This document shows, piece by piece, positions 41,973 through 50,084 of a stretch of 64,000 nucleotides of DNA. Positions within the stretch are counted from its first letter, which is position 1; each line of letters starts with the position of its first letter. The notes beneath the pieces are model-generated. The model was not told the DNA's origin. It made no database searches and saw only the letters and a program-made list of their open reading frames with translations. The DNA lies in assembly GCA_963716445.1 (NCBI GenBank), contig OY970313.1, positions 310,001 to 374,000 on the forward strand. The letters run 5' to 3'. The position numbers were made by a program, and so were the translations under genes. The stretch is from JAAYBF01 sp963716445. Its GTDB lineage: Bacteria; Actinomycetota; Thermoleophilia; Solirubrobacterales; Thermoleophilaceae.

Positions 41973-43379
41973 GTGCGTCGCACGAAGATCGTCGCGACGA
42001 TCGGCCCGGCCTCGGGCGATCCGGACATGCTCGCGCGGCTCGTCGAGGCGGGCCTCGACGTCGCGCGGCTCAACTTCGCGCACGGCACGCGGGAAAGCCA
42101 GGCGGCGACCGCCGAGCGCGTGCGCGATGCCGCCGACCGCGCCGGGCGCCAGGTGGCGATCCTCCAGGACCTGCCCGGCCCCAAGCTGCGGATCGGCCCG
42201 CTGCGCGGGGACGTCGCCGACCTCCGCGCCGGCGACAAGCTGACGCTGGTCTGCGGCGAGGCGATCGAGGGCGACGCGACGCGGATGTCGGTCGCCTGGC
42301 CGGGGCTCGTCGACGCCGTCGAGCCCAATGACGAGATCTTCCTGGCGGACGGCTCGGTGCGCCTCTGCGTCGAGGCGGTGCGGCCAGGGCCGCGCGAGGT
42401 CGACGCGAGGGTGGACCTCGGCGGCGTCGTCGCCTCGCGCCAGGGCGTGAACATCCCAGGCGAGCTGATGTCGCTCCCCTCGCTGCCCGAGAAGGACCTC
42501 GAGCTGCTGCGCTTCGGCGAGTCGATCGGCGTCGACATGGTCGCGCTCTCCTTCGTGCGCCGCGCGGAGGACGTCACCGACGTGCGCGCCCACACCGACC
42601 TGCCGCTGATCGCCAAGATCGAGAAGCCGCAGGCGGTTCGCAACGCGGAGGCGATCGTCACCGCCGCGGACTGCGTCATGGTCGCGCGCGGAGACCTCGG
42701 GATCGAGCTCGAGCTCCAGCAGGTGCCGCTGGTCCAGAAGCGCGTGATCGCGCTCGCCGGCGAGCACGCGCGGCCGGTGATCACCGCGACCCAGATGCTC
42801 GAGTCGATGGTCACCTCGTCACGGCCGACGCGCGCCGAGGTGACCGACGTCGCCAACGCGATCCTCGACGGCACCGACGCCCTGATGCTCTCCCAGGAGA
42901 CCGCCGTCGGAGCGCACCCCGTCGAGGCGGTCCGGATGATGGCGTCGATCGCCGAGCGCACCGAGCCGGCCGCGCCGCACGTCGAGTGGAACGAGCACCG
43001 CGTCCGCCGCGACGAGCGCGACCCCGGCTACACCGTCGCCTACAACGCCTGCGCGGCGGCGCGTCAGCTCGGCCTGGCGGCGATCGTCTGCCCGACGCTG
43101 TCGGGTCGCTCGGCGCGCCTGATCTCGGCCCACCGTCCGGAGGCGCCGCTCTACGCGCTGTCGCCGAGCGAGGAGGTCGTGCGTCGCTGCAGCCTGATGT
43201 GGGGGGTGCAGGCCGCGCCGATGGCTCACCGCGACACGACCGAGGACCTGATCGCCGACGCGGTCGAACGGGCGGTCGAGATCGGCTGGATCGAGCGCGG
43301 CCAGCGCGTGGCGATCACCGCGGGGCTGCCGAGCAACGCCCCCGGGACGACGAGCCTGCTGCAGGTCCAGGAGGTCTAG
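41973..43379 (+). CDS. pyk: Pyruvate kinase
   Basis: Transfers phosphate from phosphoenolpyruvate to ADP. 468 residues from GTG 41973, after a G-rich ribosome-binding stretch. N-terminal RRTKIVATIGPAS; substrate residues in LNFAHGTRE; catalytic Lys and metal ligands in IAKIEKPQAV and VMVARGDLGIEL; ATQMLESM follows. The B domain lies at about 70-165, and a C-terminal allosteric domain at about 345-468. The stop shares its bases with the stop of the convergent DUF892 gene (CTAG, 43376-43379). Confidence 0.96.
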   Translation: MRRTKIVATIGPASGDPDMLARLVEAGLDVARLNFAHGTRESQAATAERVRDAADRAGRQVAILQDLPGPKLRIGPLRGDVADLRAGDKLTLVCGEAIEGDATRMSVAWPGLVDAVEPNDEIFLADGSVRLCVEAVRPGPREVDARVDLGGVVASRQGVNIPGELMSLPSLPEKDLELLRFGESIGVDMVALSFVRRAEDVTDVRAHTDLPLIAKIEKPQAVRNAEAIVTAADCVMVARGDLGIELELQQVPLVQKRVIALAGEHARPVITATQMLESMVTSSRPTRAEVTDVANAILDGTDALMLSQETAVGAHPVEAVRMMASIAERTEPAAPHVEWNEHRVRRDERDPGYTVAYNACAAARQLGLAAIVCPTLSGRSARLISAHRPEAPLYALSPSEEVVRRCSLMWGVQAAPMAHRDTTEDLIADAVERAVEIGWIERGQRVAITAGLPSNAPGTTSLLQVQEV

Positions 43380-44146
43380 TAGGAGCGCTTCGCGCGGCTG
43401 CGTGACGGCGACGAGCCGCTCGCCTTCGAGCGCGAGCCGGACGAGGCGGCCTTGACCCGCGAGCCTGACGATCCGGCCTTCGCGCCCGAGCGAGAGGACG
43501 CCGGCTTCGACCGCGACGAGGTCGACCGCGACGCGCCGGACGCCGAACGCGACGAGGATCGGCGCGTCCTGCGCGAGCCGCCGTTGCGCTGCGACGCCGG
43601 GATCTCGTCGCGCACGACCTCCTTCGTCAGCGAGGCGATCGTCCTCTCGAGGAACTTGGCCATCCGCTCCTCCTGGCGGCGGAACTCGCGCGCCAGCTTG
43701 GCGGTGTCGCGGTCGCCGAGCGCCTCGGCGAGCGTCTCGATCGCGTGGTAGTTGGCGATCTCCTCGGCCTCGTTCCAGAACTCCGTCTTGGCGTTCTTGA
43801 GCATCATCTCGGCCTCGCCCGTGCCGCGAATAGCGTGCATCGGGCCCTTCGCGACGGCCATCGCCTTCTGCGCGGCGGCCTGGGCCATGCCGGCGACCTC
43901 GCCGACCGCCCCCGGGCCGGGCATGTCGACCGTCTCGACCTTGCCGCCGAGCTGCTTGACGCGGCGCTCGAGGCCCTTGGCCTGCTGCTTGGTCTCCTTG
44001 AGGTGATCCTTGAGACGCTTCTTATAGGAGTCGCGCGTCGTCAGCGAGATGTGCGCCTCGAGCGCGGTGACGAGCTCCTGCTCCTTGCCGTACGCCTCGT
44101 TGAGGTACTGGATCAGCTTCGCCTCGCGGGCCTGAAGCTCGGCCAT
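43376..44146 (-). CDS. DUF892 (YciE/YciF-like ferritin-fold) protein with Ser/Arg-rich tail
   Basis: 256 residues. The N-terminal 165 residues are a four-helix ferritin-like domain of the DUF892 family (LIQYLNEAYGKEQELVTALE, HLKETKQQAKGLERRVKQLG, EFWNEAEEIANYHAIETLAEAL). Homologues respond to osmotic or oxidative stress. The last 70 residues are almost entirely Ser, Arg, Lys, Ala and Gly in repeats like SSRSAS, SSGSR and KASGSS: a basic tail likely to bind nucleic acid, as in tailed Dps or histone-like proteins. This tail is unusual for the family. ATG 44146 is preceded by GAGAGGGGCG. Confidence 0.85.
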   Translation of the reverse strand: MAELQAREAKLIQYLNEAYGKEQELVTALEAHISLTTRDSYKKRLKDHLKETKQQAKGLERRVKQLGGKVETVDMPGPGAVGEVAGMAQAAAQKAMAVAKGPMHAIRGTGEAEMMLKNAKTEFWNEAEEIANYHAIETLAEALGDRDTAKLAREFRRQEERMAKFLERTIASLTKEVVRDEIPASQRNGGSRRTRRSSSRSASGASRSTSSRSKPASSRSGAKAGSSGSRVKAASSGSRSKASGSSPSRSRAKRSY

Positions 44147-44257
44147 TCGGGATCGCCCCTCTCGTCTCGTCGGGTCGGTCAGGTACCCAGGGGTCGTACC
44201 CGTGCGTGAGGTTCCGAATCATCGCGCGAGGGCCGCGATCGCCCGACGCGCCGATGG

Positions 44258-44770
44258 TCAGAAGTCGCCGGCGCGCCGGCGCACGCCGCCGAGGATCGCG
44301 ACGATCGCCTCGAGATCGTCGCGGTCGGCGTCGCCGATCCCGAAGCCCTCGGCGTGCATCGCCTCGGTCGCGGCGCTCGCGGCGCGGCGCCCCGACGCGG
44401 TGATCTCGGCGAGCACCGCGCGGCGGTCCGCATCGTGTGGCACGCGCCGTACGTCGCCCGACCGCTCGAGCCGATCGACGATGTTCGTGACGCTCGTGCG
44501 GTGCACCTGCAGCCGCTCGCCGACCTTGCCGAGCGGAAGCGAGCCGCGGCGGCTCAGCTCGAGCAGCATCAGCGCCTCGTAGCGCGGGAACGTCAGGTCG
44601 AGCGGCTTGAGCAACGCGTTGAGCTCCGCCATCAGCAGCTGCTGGACGCGCATGATCGACGTCACCGCGGCCATCGGCAGGGCGGGCTCCGGACCCCAGC
44701 GACGCTCCCACTGGCGCCGCGCCTCGGCGACGAGGTCGAGTCGCTCGCCGGTGTCGAGTCCGGCAACCAT
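44258..44770 (-). CDS. MarR family transcriptional regulator
   Basis: 170 residues with a winged helix: LDLTFPRYEALMLLELSRRG, the HTH LPLGKVGERLQVHRTSVTNI, and the wing RRVPHDADRRAVLAEIT. It starts 2 bases after the methylmalonyl-CoA mutase stop on the same strand, so it is transcribed with that gene. Regulation of the operon or of propionyl-CoA metabolism is possible. Ligand unknown. Confidence 0.9.
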   Translation of the reverse strand: MVAGLDTGERLDLVAEARRQWERRWGPEPALPMAAVTSIMRVQQLLMAELNALLKPLDLTFPRYEALMLLELSRRGSLPLGKVGERLQVHRTSVTNIVDRLERSGDVRRVPHDADRRAVLAEITASGRRAASAATEAMHAEGFGIGDADRDDLEAIVAILGGVRRRAGDF

Positions 44771-44772
44771 CG

Positions 44773-46452
44773 CTAGAAGATCGGCGTCTCGCGGTAGTTG
44801 CCGAACACTTCCTGCAGCGCGCTGACGATCTCGCCCTCGCTGGCGCTCGCGCGCGCCGCCTCGATCAGGTGCGGCATCAGGTTCTCGTCGTCGGCCGCCG
44901 CCCGGCGCAGCCTCGTGAGCGCGGCGTCTACCTGGGCGTCGTCGCGCCGCGCCCTGACCGCCTCGAGCCGATCGAGCTGCTTGCGCTCGAGCGCTTCGTC
45001 GATGCGCAGGATCTCCAGCGGAGCCTCGCCGTCATCACGGTGGCTGTTGACGCCGACGACCGGCCGCCGACCCGAGTCGATCTCGTGCTGCAGCACGTAG
45101 GCGGCGTCGGCGATCTCGCGCTGGGGGAAGCCGCTGCGCACCGCCTCGACCATCCCGCCGAGCTCGTCGATGCGGCGGAAGTAGCGCCGCGCCGTGCTCT
45201 CGAGGCGATCGGTCAGCGCCTCGACGAAGTAGGAGCCGCCGAGCGGGTCGACGGTGTTCGTGACGCCGGTCTCGCCGGCGATGATCTGCTGCGTGCGCAG
45301 CGCGACCCGCACCGCCTCCTCGGTCGGCAGCGCGAGTGCCTCGTCGTACGAGTTGGTGTGCAGCGACTGGGTCCCGCCGAGCACGCCCGCGAGCGCCTCG
45401 ATCGTCGTGCGGACGATGTTGTTGAGCGGCTGCTGCGCCGTCAGCGACACGCCGGCGGTCTGGCTGTGGAAGCGCATCAGCAGCGAGCGCGGGTCCTTGG
45501 CGCCGTAGGTGTCGCGCATCTCGGTCGCCCAGATGCGGCGCGCGGCGCGGTACTTCGCGATCTCCTCGAAGAAGTCGATCTGCGCGTTGAAGAAGAAGCT
45601 CAGCCGGGGGGCGAAGGCGTCGACGTCGACGCCGCGCTCGATCGCCCGCTCGACGTAGGTGAAGCCGTTCTTGAGCGTGAACGCCAGCTCCTGCGCGGCG
45701 GTCGCTCCCGCCTCGCGGATGTGGTAGCCGGAGATCGAGATCGGGTGCCAGCGCGGCAGCTCGGCGGTGCACCACTCGACCATGTCGGTGACGATCCGCA
45801 TCGCCGGCTCGACCGGGAAGCACCACTCCTTCTGGGCGATGTACTCCTTGAGGATGTCGGTCTGGATCGTCCCCGAGAGCGCGTTGCGCTCGACGCCCTG
45901 ACGCTCCGCCGCGACGACGAAGAAGGCGAGCATGATCGCCGCGGGCGCGTTGACGGTCATCGACACCGACACCTCGCCGAGCGGGATTCCGGCGAAGAGC
46001 GTCTCCATGTCCTCGGGCGTGTCGATCGCGACGCCCTCGCGCCCGACCTCGCCGAGGCTGAGCTCGGCGTCGGAGTCGTGGCCCATCAGCGAGGGCATGT
46101 CGAAGGCCGTCGACAGGCCGGTCTGGCCGTGGTCGAGCAGGTAGCGGAAGCGCTCGTTCGTCTCCTCGGCGGTGCCGAAGCCGGCGAACTGGCGCATCGT
46201 CCAGAGCCGGCCGCGGTACATCGACGGATAGACACCGCGCGTGTAGGGGAACTGCCCTGGCAGGCCGATGCGGTCCTCGGCGTCCTCGGGCAGGTCGGCG
46301 GGCGTGTAGAGCGGGGCGATCGGCTCCCCGGAGAGCGTGGTGAAGAGCGCGTCGCGCTCGGGCGCCTGCTCGTAGGCCTCGCGCCAGCGCTCGAGGTCTG
46401 GCGGGCCGCTGGGGCGAGGTGCCGCGGTCGGGGTGTCGTCGACCGGCTTCAA
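44773..46452 (-). CDS. Methylmalonyl-CoA mutase, large (catalytic) subunit
   Basis: Interconverts methylmalonyl-CoA and succinyl-CoA with adenosylcobalamin. 559 residues from TTG 46452, which follows TGAGGAGC; the longer reading runs into the divergent gene. The TIM-barrel domain is complete: IGLPGQFPYTRGVYPSMYRG, TMRQFAGFGTAEETNERF, GLSTAFDMPSLMGHDSD, RIVTDMVEWC. No cobalamin-binding domain (DxHxxG) follows, so it needs a separate small subunit, encoded outside this window. Expected partners (epimerase, MeaB) are also absent here. Confidence 0.92.
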   Translation of the reverse strand: MKPVDDTPTAAPRPSGPPDLERWREAYEQAPERDALFTTLSGEPIAPLYTPADLPEDAEDRIGLPGQFPYTRGVYPSMYRGRLWTMRQFAGFGTAEETNERFRYLLDHGQTGLSTAFDMPSLMGHDSDAELSLGEVGREGVAIDTPEDMETLFAGIPLGEVSVSMTVNAPAAIMLAFFVVAAERQGVERNALSGTIQTDILKEYIAQKEWCFPVEPAMRIVTDMVEWCTAELPRWHPISISGYHIREAGATAAQELAFTLKNGFTYVERAIERGVDVDAFAPRLSFFFNAQIDFFEEIAKYRAARRIWATEMRDTYGAKDPRSLLMRFHSQTAGVSLTAQQPLNNIVRTTIEALAGVLGGTQSLHTNSYDEALALPTEEAVRVALRTQQIIAGETGVTNTVDPLGGSYFVEALTDRLESTARRYFRRIDELGGMVEAVRSGFPQREIADAAYVLQHEIDSGRRPVVGVNSHRDDGEAPLEILRIDEALERKQLDRLEAVRARRDDAQVDAALTRLRRAAADDENLMPHLIEAARASASEGEIVSALQEVFGNYRETPIF

Positions 46453-46569
46453 ATCGCTGCTCCTCAGGTAGGTGGAAGCTAGATAGTAGGACTTCCACGC
46501 ATTTCTCGCATGGCCAGCCTCAAGATGACCGGCGCAGCCCCTCGCCGCTTGCCTAACATGCGGCAGTCG

Positions 46570-47769
46570 ATGCCCACGTCTCTCCGCAAGGCAGCGCGCC
46601 GGATCCTTCTCGCCGCGATCGCCGCCTTCCTCTGGCTGGCCGCGGCGAGCGCCCCCGCCTTCGCGCAGACGGTCCGGATCGTCACGCCCGACGCCTCGGT
46701 GAAGTCGGTCTCGCTGGCCGACGTCGAGGGCACCGTCGGCGCCAGGTACTGGGTCCGCAGCCGCAAGGGCAGCGCGCGACAGCCGGTCGACGTGCCGGGC
46801 AAGAGCCCGTCGCTCCAGGAGGTGCTCAGGGAGGCCGGCGTGGACTCGGACTACGAGTACCTGGCGATCCGGCGGCCGAACGGCGGCGGCGTGCTGCGCC
46901 TGAGCGAGGAGTACGTCAGCACCGGCGGCTCGCCTCCCGTGGTCTTCGTCGACGCCGACGGCGTGGTCAACCTGCTGCGCAACTCCAGCGGTCCGGATGA
47001 CGTCAACGTCCAGGACTGGATCAAGGTCTCGTCGGGCACGCTCTCGCTGCGGCTGACCTCCGAGAACAGCCTCGACGTCGAGATCGATCGCTCGAAGGAG
47101 AAGATCGTCGAGGGGGAGTCGGCGACCTTCGCCGCCGAGGTGACGAACGGCAGCCCGGGCGAGAGGTACACGTTCCGCTGGGACTTCGAGGACGGCAAGA
47201 GCCCCACCGGGCAGAAGGTCACGCGCTCGTTCGGCTCCTTCGAGGAGCCGGGCAACTACTCCGTGAAGGTGACCGTGACCTCCACGAACGGCAAGGGGAG
47301 CCGGCGCACGAGCATCCTGGTCGGCGATCCACAGAAGAGCGACGCGGACAGCGGCGGCGGAGGCACGACGGGCTCCGGCGGGGCCTCCGGCGCCTACTCG
47401 GGCTCGAGCGGCGGGGGCGCGACCTACGGAACCTCGCCCGCCCCGTCGACCACGACCCCGGCCCCCGCCCCGGCCCCACCCACCACGTCGACGCCTCCCG
47501 TCGATTCGCCCGAGCCCACGCCCCCGGCCAGGAGCCTCGGCAACTCGGTCGCGGGCAACCTGCTCGCCGACATCTCCGATCCGCCGGGGTCGGCTGCGGC
47601 CTCGGCCGTGCGCGCGGCGCGCGAGGGGACGCCGCAGAACGACCACGACGACGACCCGGCCGGCATCCCGACCGCCGGCTGGGCGCTGCTGGGAACGCTG
47701 GGCCTCGTCACGCTCGGGGCGGGGCTGGAGTCGGGACGACCTCGGCGCATGCGCCTCCTACGGCGCTAG
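46570..47769 (+). CDS. Secreted or membrane-anchored PKD-domain protein
   Basis: 399 residues from ATG 46570, the start that gives a proper signal peptide (RRILLAAIAAFLWLAAASAPAF, cleavage near AFAQT). N-terminal domain (about 33-155) of unknown type: VRIVTPDASVKSVSLADVEG and a segment ending VVFVDADGVVNLLRN. A PKD domain (about 175-255) shows YTFRWDFEDGKSP and GNYSVKVTVTS. A Gly/Ser then Thr/Pro linker (about 265-340) precedes a C-terminal membrane helix (AGWALLGTLGLVTLGAGLE) and a basic tail. So the protein spans the wall with its domains outside. It is followed by ExbB-like and DUF2149 genes, suggesting one machine. Confidence 0.8.
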   Translation: MPTSLRKAARRILLAAIAAFLWLAAASAPAFAQTVRIVTPDASVKSVSLADVEGTVGARYWVRSRKGSARQPVDVPGKSPSLQEVLREAGVDSDYEYLAIRRPNGGGVLRLSEEYVSTGGSPPVVFVDADGVVNLLRNSSGPDDVNVQDWIKVSSGTLSLRLTSENSLDVEIDRSKEKIVEGESATFAAEVTNGSPGERYTFRWDFEDGKSPTGQKVTRSFGSFEEPGNYSVKVTVTSTNGKGSRRTSILVGDPQKSDADSGGGGTTGSGGASGAYSGSSGGGATYGTSPAPSTTTPAPAPAPPTTSTPPVDSPEPTPPARSLGNSVAGNLLADISDPPGSAAASAVRAAREGTPQNDHDDDPAGIPTAGWALLGTLGLVTLGAGLESGRPRRMRLLRR

Positions 47770-47779
47770 GGTTCCGCCG

Positions 47780-47824
47780 ATGCTCGTGAGATTCGTCACT
47801 CCCATCCTGGAGCCGTGCCGATGA
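47780..47824 (+). CDS. 14-codon upstream ORF overlapping the ExbB-like start
   Basis: Reads MLVRFVTPILEPCR and stops at TGA 47822-47824, overlapping the ExbB-like ATG as ATGA. TAGGGT (47767-47772) is 7 bases before its ATG, the leaderless spacing common here. Inside it, GGAG (47809-47812) is well placed for the downstream ATG. It may couple translation or sense ribosome state. No similar leader peptide is known to me. Confidence 0.4.
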   Translation: MLVRFVTPILEPCR

Positions 47825-48642
47825 ACACCAACGACGTCCTGATCGCGATCAGCGTCGAGGACATCCTCTTCGACGTCGCCGAGGCGCTGCGGATCCCGGT
47901 GCTCGTCCTGGCGCTCGCGGCCGCCGTGGTGGTCATGCTGGAGGTCGGCGCCCTGCTCGCCGAGCTGCGCCGCCGCCGCCGGCGCGGCACCCCCCGCCTG
48001 GAGCAGGGACTCGACGTCGCTCGGGCGGCGCTCGCCAAGGGCGATCGACCGACCGCGATCGGAGCGGTCCGCGCGCTTGGGTTCAACCGCTCGATGGCCG
48101 ATGCGCTCGCCGCGATCGTCGAGCAGCGGGGCAAGCCCGACGCCGGCGACCGGATCGCCAAGCGGATGGCCGAGTACGACTACCGCTCGATGAAGCGGCT
48201 CGAGCGGACTCGGATCCTCGTGCGCGCCGGTCCGGCGCTCGGCCTGATGGGCACGCTGATCCCGTTGTCGCCAGCGCTCGAGGCGCTCGCCGAGGGCGAC
48301 GTCACGAGCCTCACGGACGAGTTGCGAGTTGCGTTCAGCGTCACTGTCGCCGGCCTGCTGATCGGCATGGTCGCCTTCGCCGTCTCGTTGATCCGCGACC
48401 GCCTCTACGCCCAGGACTACTCGGACGTCGAGTACGTCGCCGCCTCGCTTGCGCCCCGTGGCGCGCCGGCGGACGGCAGGAGGGCGACGGCCGTCACCGC
48501 GCCGCAGCCGGCGGCGGCGCCGCCGGCAGCGACGGCCGCGTCCGGCGCTCCGAACGCCCCGGGAACGTCCGCACCGGCCGCCGAGCAGCCCGACAGGGTC
48601 ACGGTGACGCCCGAAGCCAAGGCGAACCCAGAGCGGCAGTGA
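47821..48642 (+). CDS. MotA/TolQ/ExbB-type proton channel protein
   Basis: 273 residues from ATG 47821 (GGAG at 47809-47812, spacing 8). Three membrane helices with the family layout: about 25-47 (VLVLALAAAVVVMLEVGALL), about 135-158 (AGPALGLMGTLIPLSPALEA, the conserved channel helix with the GLMGT turn), and about 170-196 (LRVAFSVTVAGLLIGMVAFA). A cytoplasmic loop lies between the first two. The C-terminal 55 residues are Ala/Pro-rich and disordered. ExbB-type channels use proton flow to drive work outside the inner membrane; here the partner would be the DUF2149 protein and the PKD protein. Confidence 0.85.
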   Translation: MNTNDVLIAISVEDILFDVAEALRIPVLVLALAAAVVVMLEVGALLAELRRRRRRGTPRLEQGLDVARAALAKGDRPTAIGAVRALGFNRSMADALAAIVEQRGKPDAGDRIAKRMAEYDYRSMKRLERTRILVRAGPALGLMGTLIPLSPALEALAEGDVTSLTDELRVAFSVTVAGLLIGMVAFAVSLIRDRLYAQDYSDVEYVAASLAPRGAPADGRRATAVTAPQPAAAPPAATAASGAPNAPGTSAPAAEQPDRVTVTPEAKANPERQ

Positions 48643-49151
48643 TGCGTCGCGTGAACCCGCGCGCCCGGACGCGCGAGGACCGCGCCGGAGACCCGCTCGA
48701 CGGGCTCGTCAACCTGTTCGACCTCGGCATCGTGCTGTCGGTCGCGTTCCTGCTCGCGGCCCTCTCGTCGCTCGACCTGACCTCCGCACTGTTCGACGAC
48801 CAGGCCCAGGCCGGCAAGGCGCCCGAGGGCTCCGTCGTCGTCCAGCCGGGCGAGAAGGCGCGCTCGATCGACCTGCAGCCCGGCGCCCGTGTCGTCGGCC
48901 AGGGCGAGCCGGTCGGAACCGTCTACCGGCTCGAGGACGGCCGGACGATCATCGTCGAGCCCGAGGGCTCGGGCGGCAACTCCTCCCGGACCGCCCCGAA
49001 CTCGACGCCCGACACGCAGACCAGTCCCGACAGGACGATCCCCGACGCCCTCCAGCCCGACTCCAAGAACCCCGCCGAACCGACCCTCGGCGCCCCGGAC
49101 ACCAGCACCGACTCGGGAACCGACACGACCCCGAGCGACACCCAGCCCTAG
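48642..49151 (+). CDS. DUF2149 family membrane protein (ExbD-like position)
   Basis: 169 residues from ATG 48642 (TGATG overlap with the previous stop; GTG 48639 is also possible). A short charged N-terminus precedes DPLDGLVNLFDLGIVLSVAF, the DUF2149 signature, whose one membrane helix lies at about 22-46 and includes an Asp in the helix start. This is like ExbD/TolR, which use a membrane Asp for proton flow. Outside lies a small beta domain (SVVVQPGEKARSIDLQPGA, GTVYRLEDGRTIIVEPEG) and a disordered Ser/Thr/Pro/Asp tail. Gene order suggests it replaces ExbD. Confidence 0.78.
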   Translation: MRRVNPRARTREDRAGDPLDGLVNLFDLGIVLSVAFLLAALSSLDLTSALFDDQAQAGKAPEGSVVVQPGEKARSIDLQPGARVVGQGEPVGTVYRLEDGRTIIVEPEGSGGNSSRTAPNSTPDTQTSPDRTIPDALQPDSKNPAEPTLGAPDTSTDSGTDTTPSDTQP

Positions 49152-49174
49152 TAGACGGCTCGCCGTTACTGCGC

Positions 49175-49276
49175 TCAGTCCGCCGGGTGACGGACCTCGA
49201 CACCAGGCAGACCTGTGAATCCGCCGCAGTCGGCCGTCACGACGACGCGGTCGGTGGCGCGTGCAGTAGTCGCTAC
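49175..49276 (-). pseudogene. C-terminal remnant of a PIN-domain toxin
   Basis: Reads ATDRVVVTADCGGFTGLPGV and then EVRHPAD before the stop TGA at 49175-49177. This matches the C-terminal strand-loop of VapC-type PIN toxins (VVVTSDPxDFxxLPGV). An in-frame stop lies a few codons upstream, so the rest of the gene is lost. It sits directly upstream of an intact toxin-antitoxin pair. Confidence 0.45.
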
Positions 49277-49321
49277 CTATGAGCGCTCCTCGTGCTAGCA
49301 TTGCTGGCATTGCTACCTATG
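49272..49321 (+). promoter_or_regulatory. Duplicated 10-mer upstream of the FitA-like antitoxin
   Basis: GCTACCTATG occurs at 49272-49281 and 49312-49321, exactly 40 bases apart. The first copy lies in a palindrome, CGCT-ACCTATG-AGCG. RHH antitoxins bind paired operator sites, so these may be autoregulatory sites; a -10 box could overlap the second copy. Confidence 0.45.
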
Positions 49322-49338
49322 CAGGCAGGTGAGAGTAG

Positions 49339-49587
49339 ATGGCCGTGCTAACGGTGCGCAACATCGACGATGGATTGAAGAAGCGGCTGCGGGTACGTGC
49401 GGCGGAGAATGGCCGCTCGATGGAGGCTGAGGCTCGCGCGATACTGCGTTCGACGCTCGCTGGCGGCGGTGGACTTGACGATCGCTTGGGCAGTCGGATT
49501 CGGGAACGCTTCGCTGGGCTAGCCGGCGATGAGCTCGAGCTACCGTCGAGAAGCGAGTCGCCGCGCGCCGCTGTTCTGGACGAATGA
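49339..49587 (+). CDS. FitA-like ribbon-helix-helix antitoxin
   Basis: 82 residues. The N-terminal RHH DNA-binding domain reads AVLTVRNIDDGLKKRLRVRA and GRSMEAEARAILRSTL, the typical FitA/Arc-like pattern. The C-terminal part (LGSRIRERFAGLAG, acidic end) should bind and inhibit the toxin. Overlaps the toxin gene as ATGA. Confidence 0.9.
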   Translation: MAVLTVRNIDDGLKKRLRVRAAENGRSMEAEARAILRSTLAGGGGLDDRLGSRIRERFAGLAGDELELPSRSESPRAAVLDE

Positions 49588-50006
49588 TCGTTCTCGACAC
49601 CAACGTCCTCTCCGAGCTGATTCGGAGCCGGTCGGAGGCGCGCGTGGTCGAATGGGTCGACAATCAGGAAGCTGGGATGCTCGCGATCACCTCGATCACC
49701 GTCGCCGAGATGCTCTACGGGGTGGCGCGCCTTGCCGATGGTGCGCGCAAGACCGAGTTGTCCTCGGCGGTCCACGGGCTTGTGCGAGATGACTTCTCCG
49801 GCCGCGTGCTGGCGTTCGATGGCCAGGCCGCCGAGCACTATGCCGAACTGGTGGCCGAGCGAGAACGGCAGGGACGGCCGGTCACCATCGCCGACGCCCA
49901 GATCGCAGCGATCTGCCGCCATCACGACGCCACGTTGGCGACCCGCAACACCCGCGACTTCGACTCGACCGGCATCGGCGTCGTCGATCCCTGGCACGCG
50001 GGCTGA
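49584..50006 (+). CDS. FitB-like PIN-domain toxin
   Basis: 140 residues from ATG 49584. The family start IVLDTNVLSELIRSRSEARV carries the first Asp, ITVAEMLYGVARL the Glu, and TIADAQIAAICRHHDATLAT the C-terminal acidic residue, followed by TRNTRDFDSTGIGVVDPW. This is the classic FitB ending. All metal-binding positions are present, so it is probably an active ribonuclease held by the FitA-like antitoxin. Confidence 0.92.
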   Translation: MIVLDTNVLSELIRSRSEARVVEWVDNQEAGMLAITSITVAEMLYGVARLADGARKTELSSAVHGLVRDDFSGRVLAFDGQAAEHYAELVAERERQGRPVTIADAQIAAICRHHDATLATRNTRDFDSTGIGVVDPWHAG

Positions 50007-50084
50007 GCCCCGATTGACCTGGATTAAGGGGGTCGATCTTTCCCGGCCCCCGAAACGTCGGCTGAGGAGAGGTACCCTTGGGTC

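Noticed and set aside
46441..47646. Long minus-strand extension of the methylmalonyl-CoA mutase frame
   Set aside because: Overlaps the PKD protein gene; the mutase begins at TTG 46452 after TGAGGAGC.
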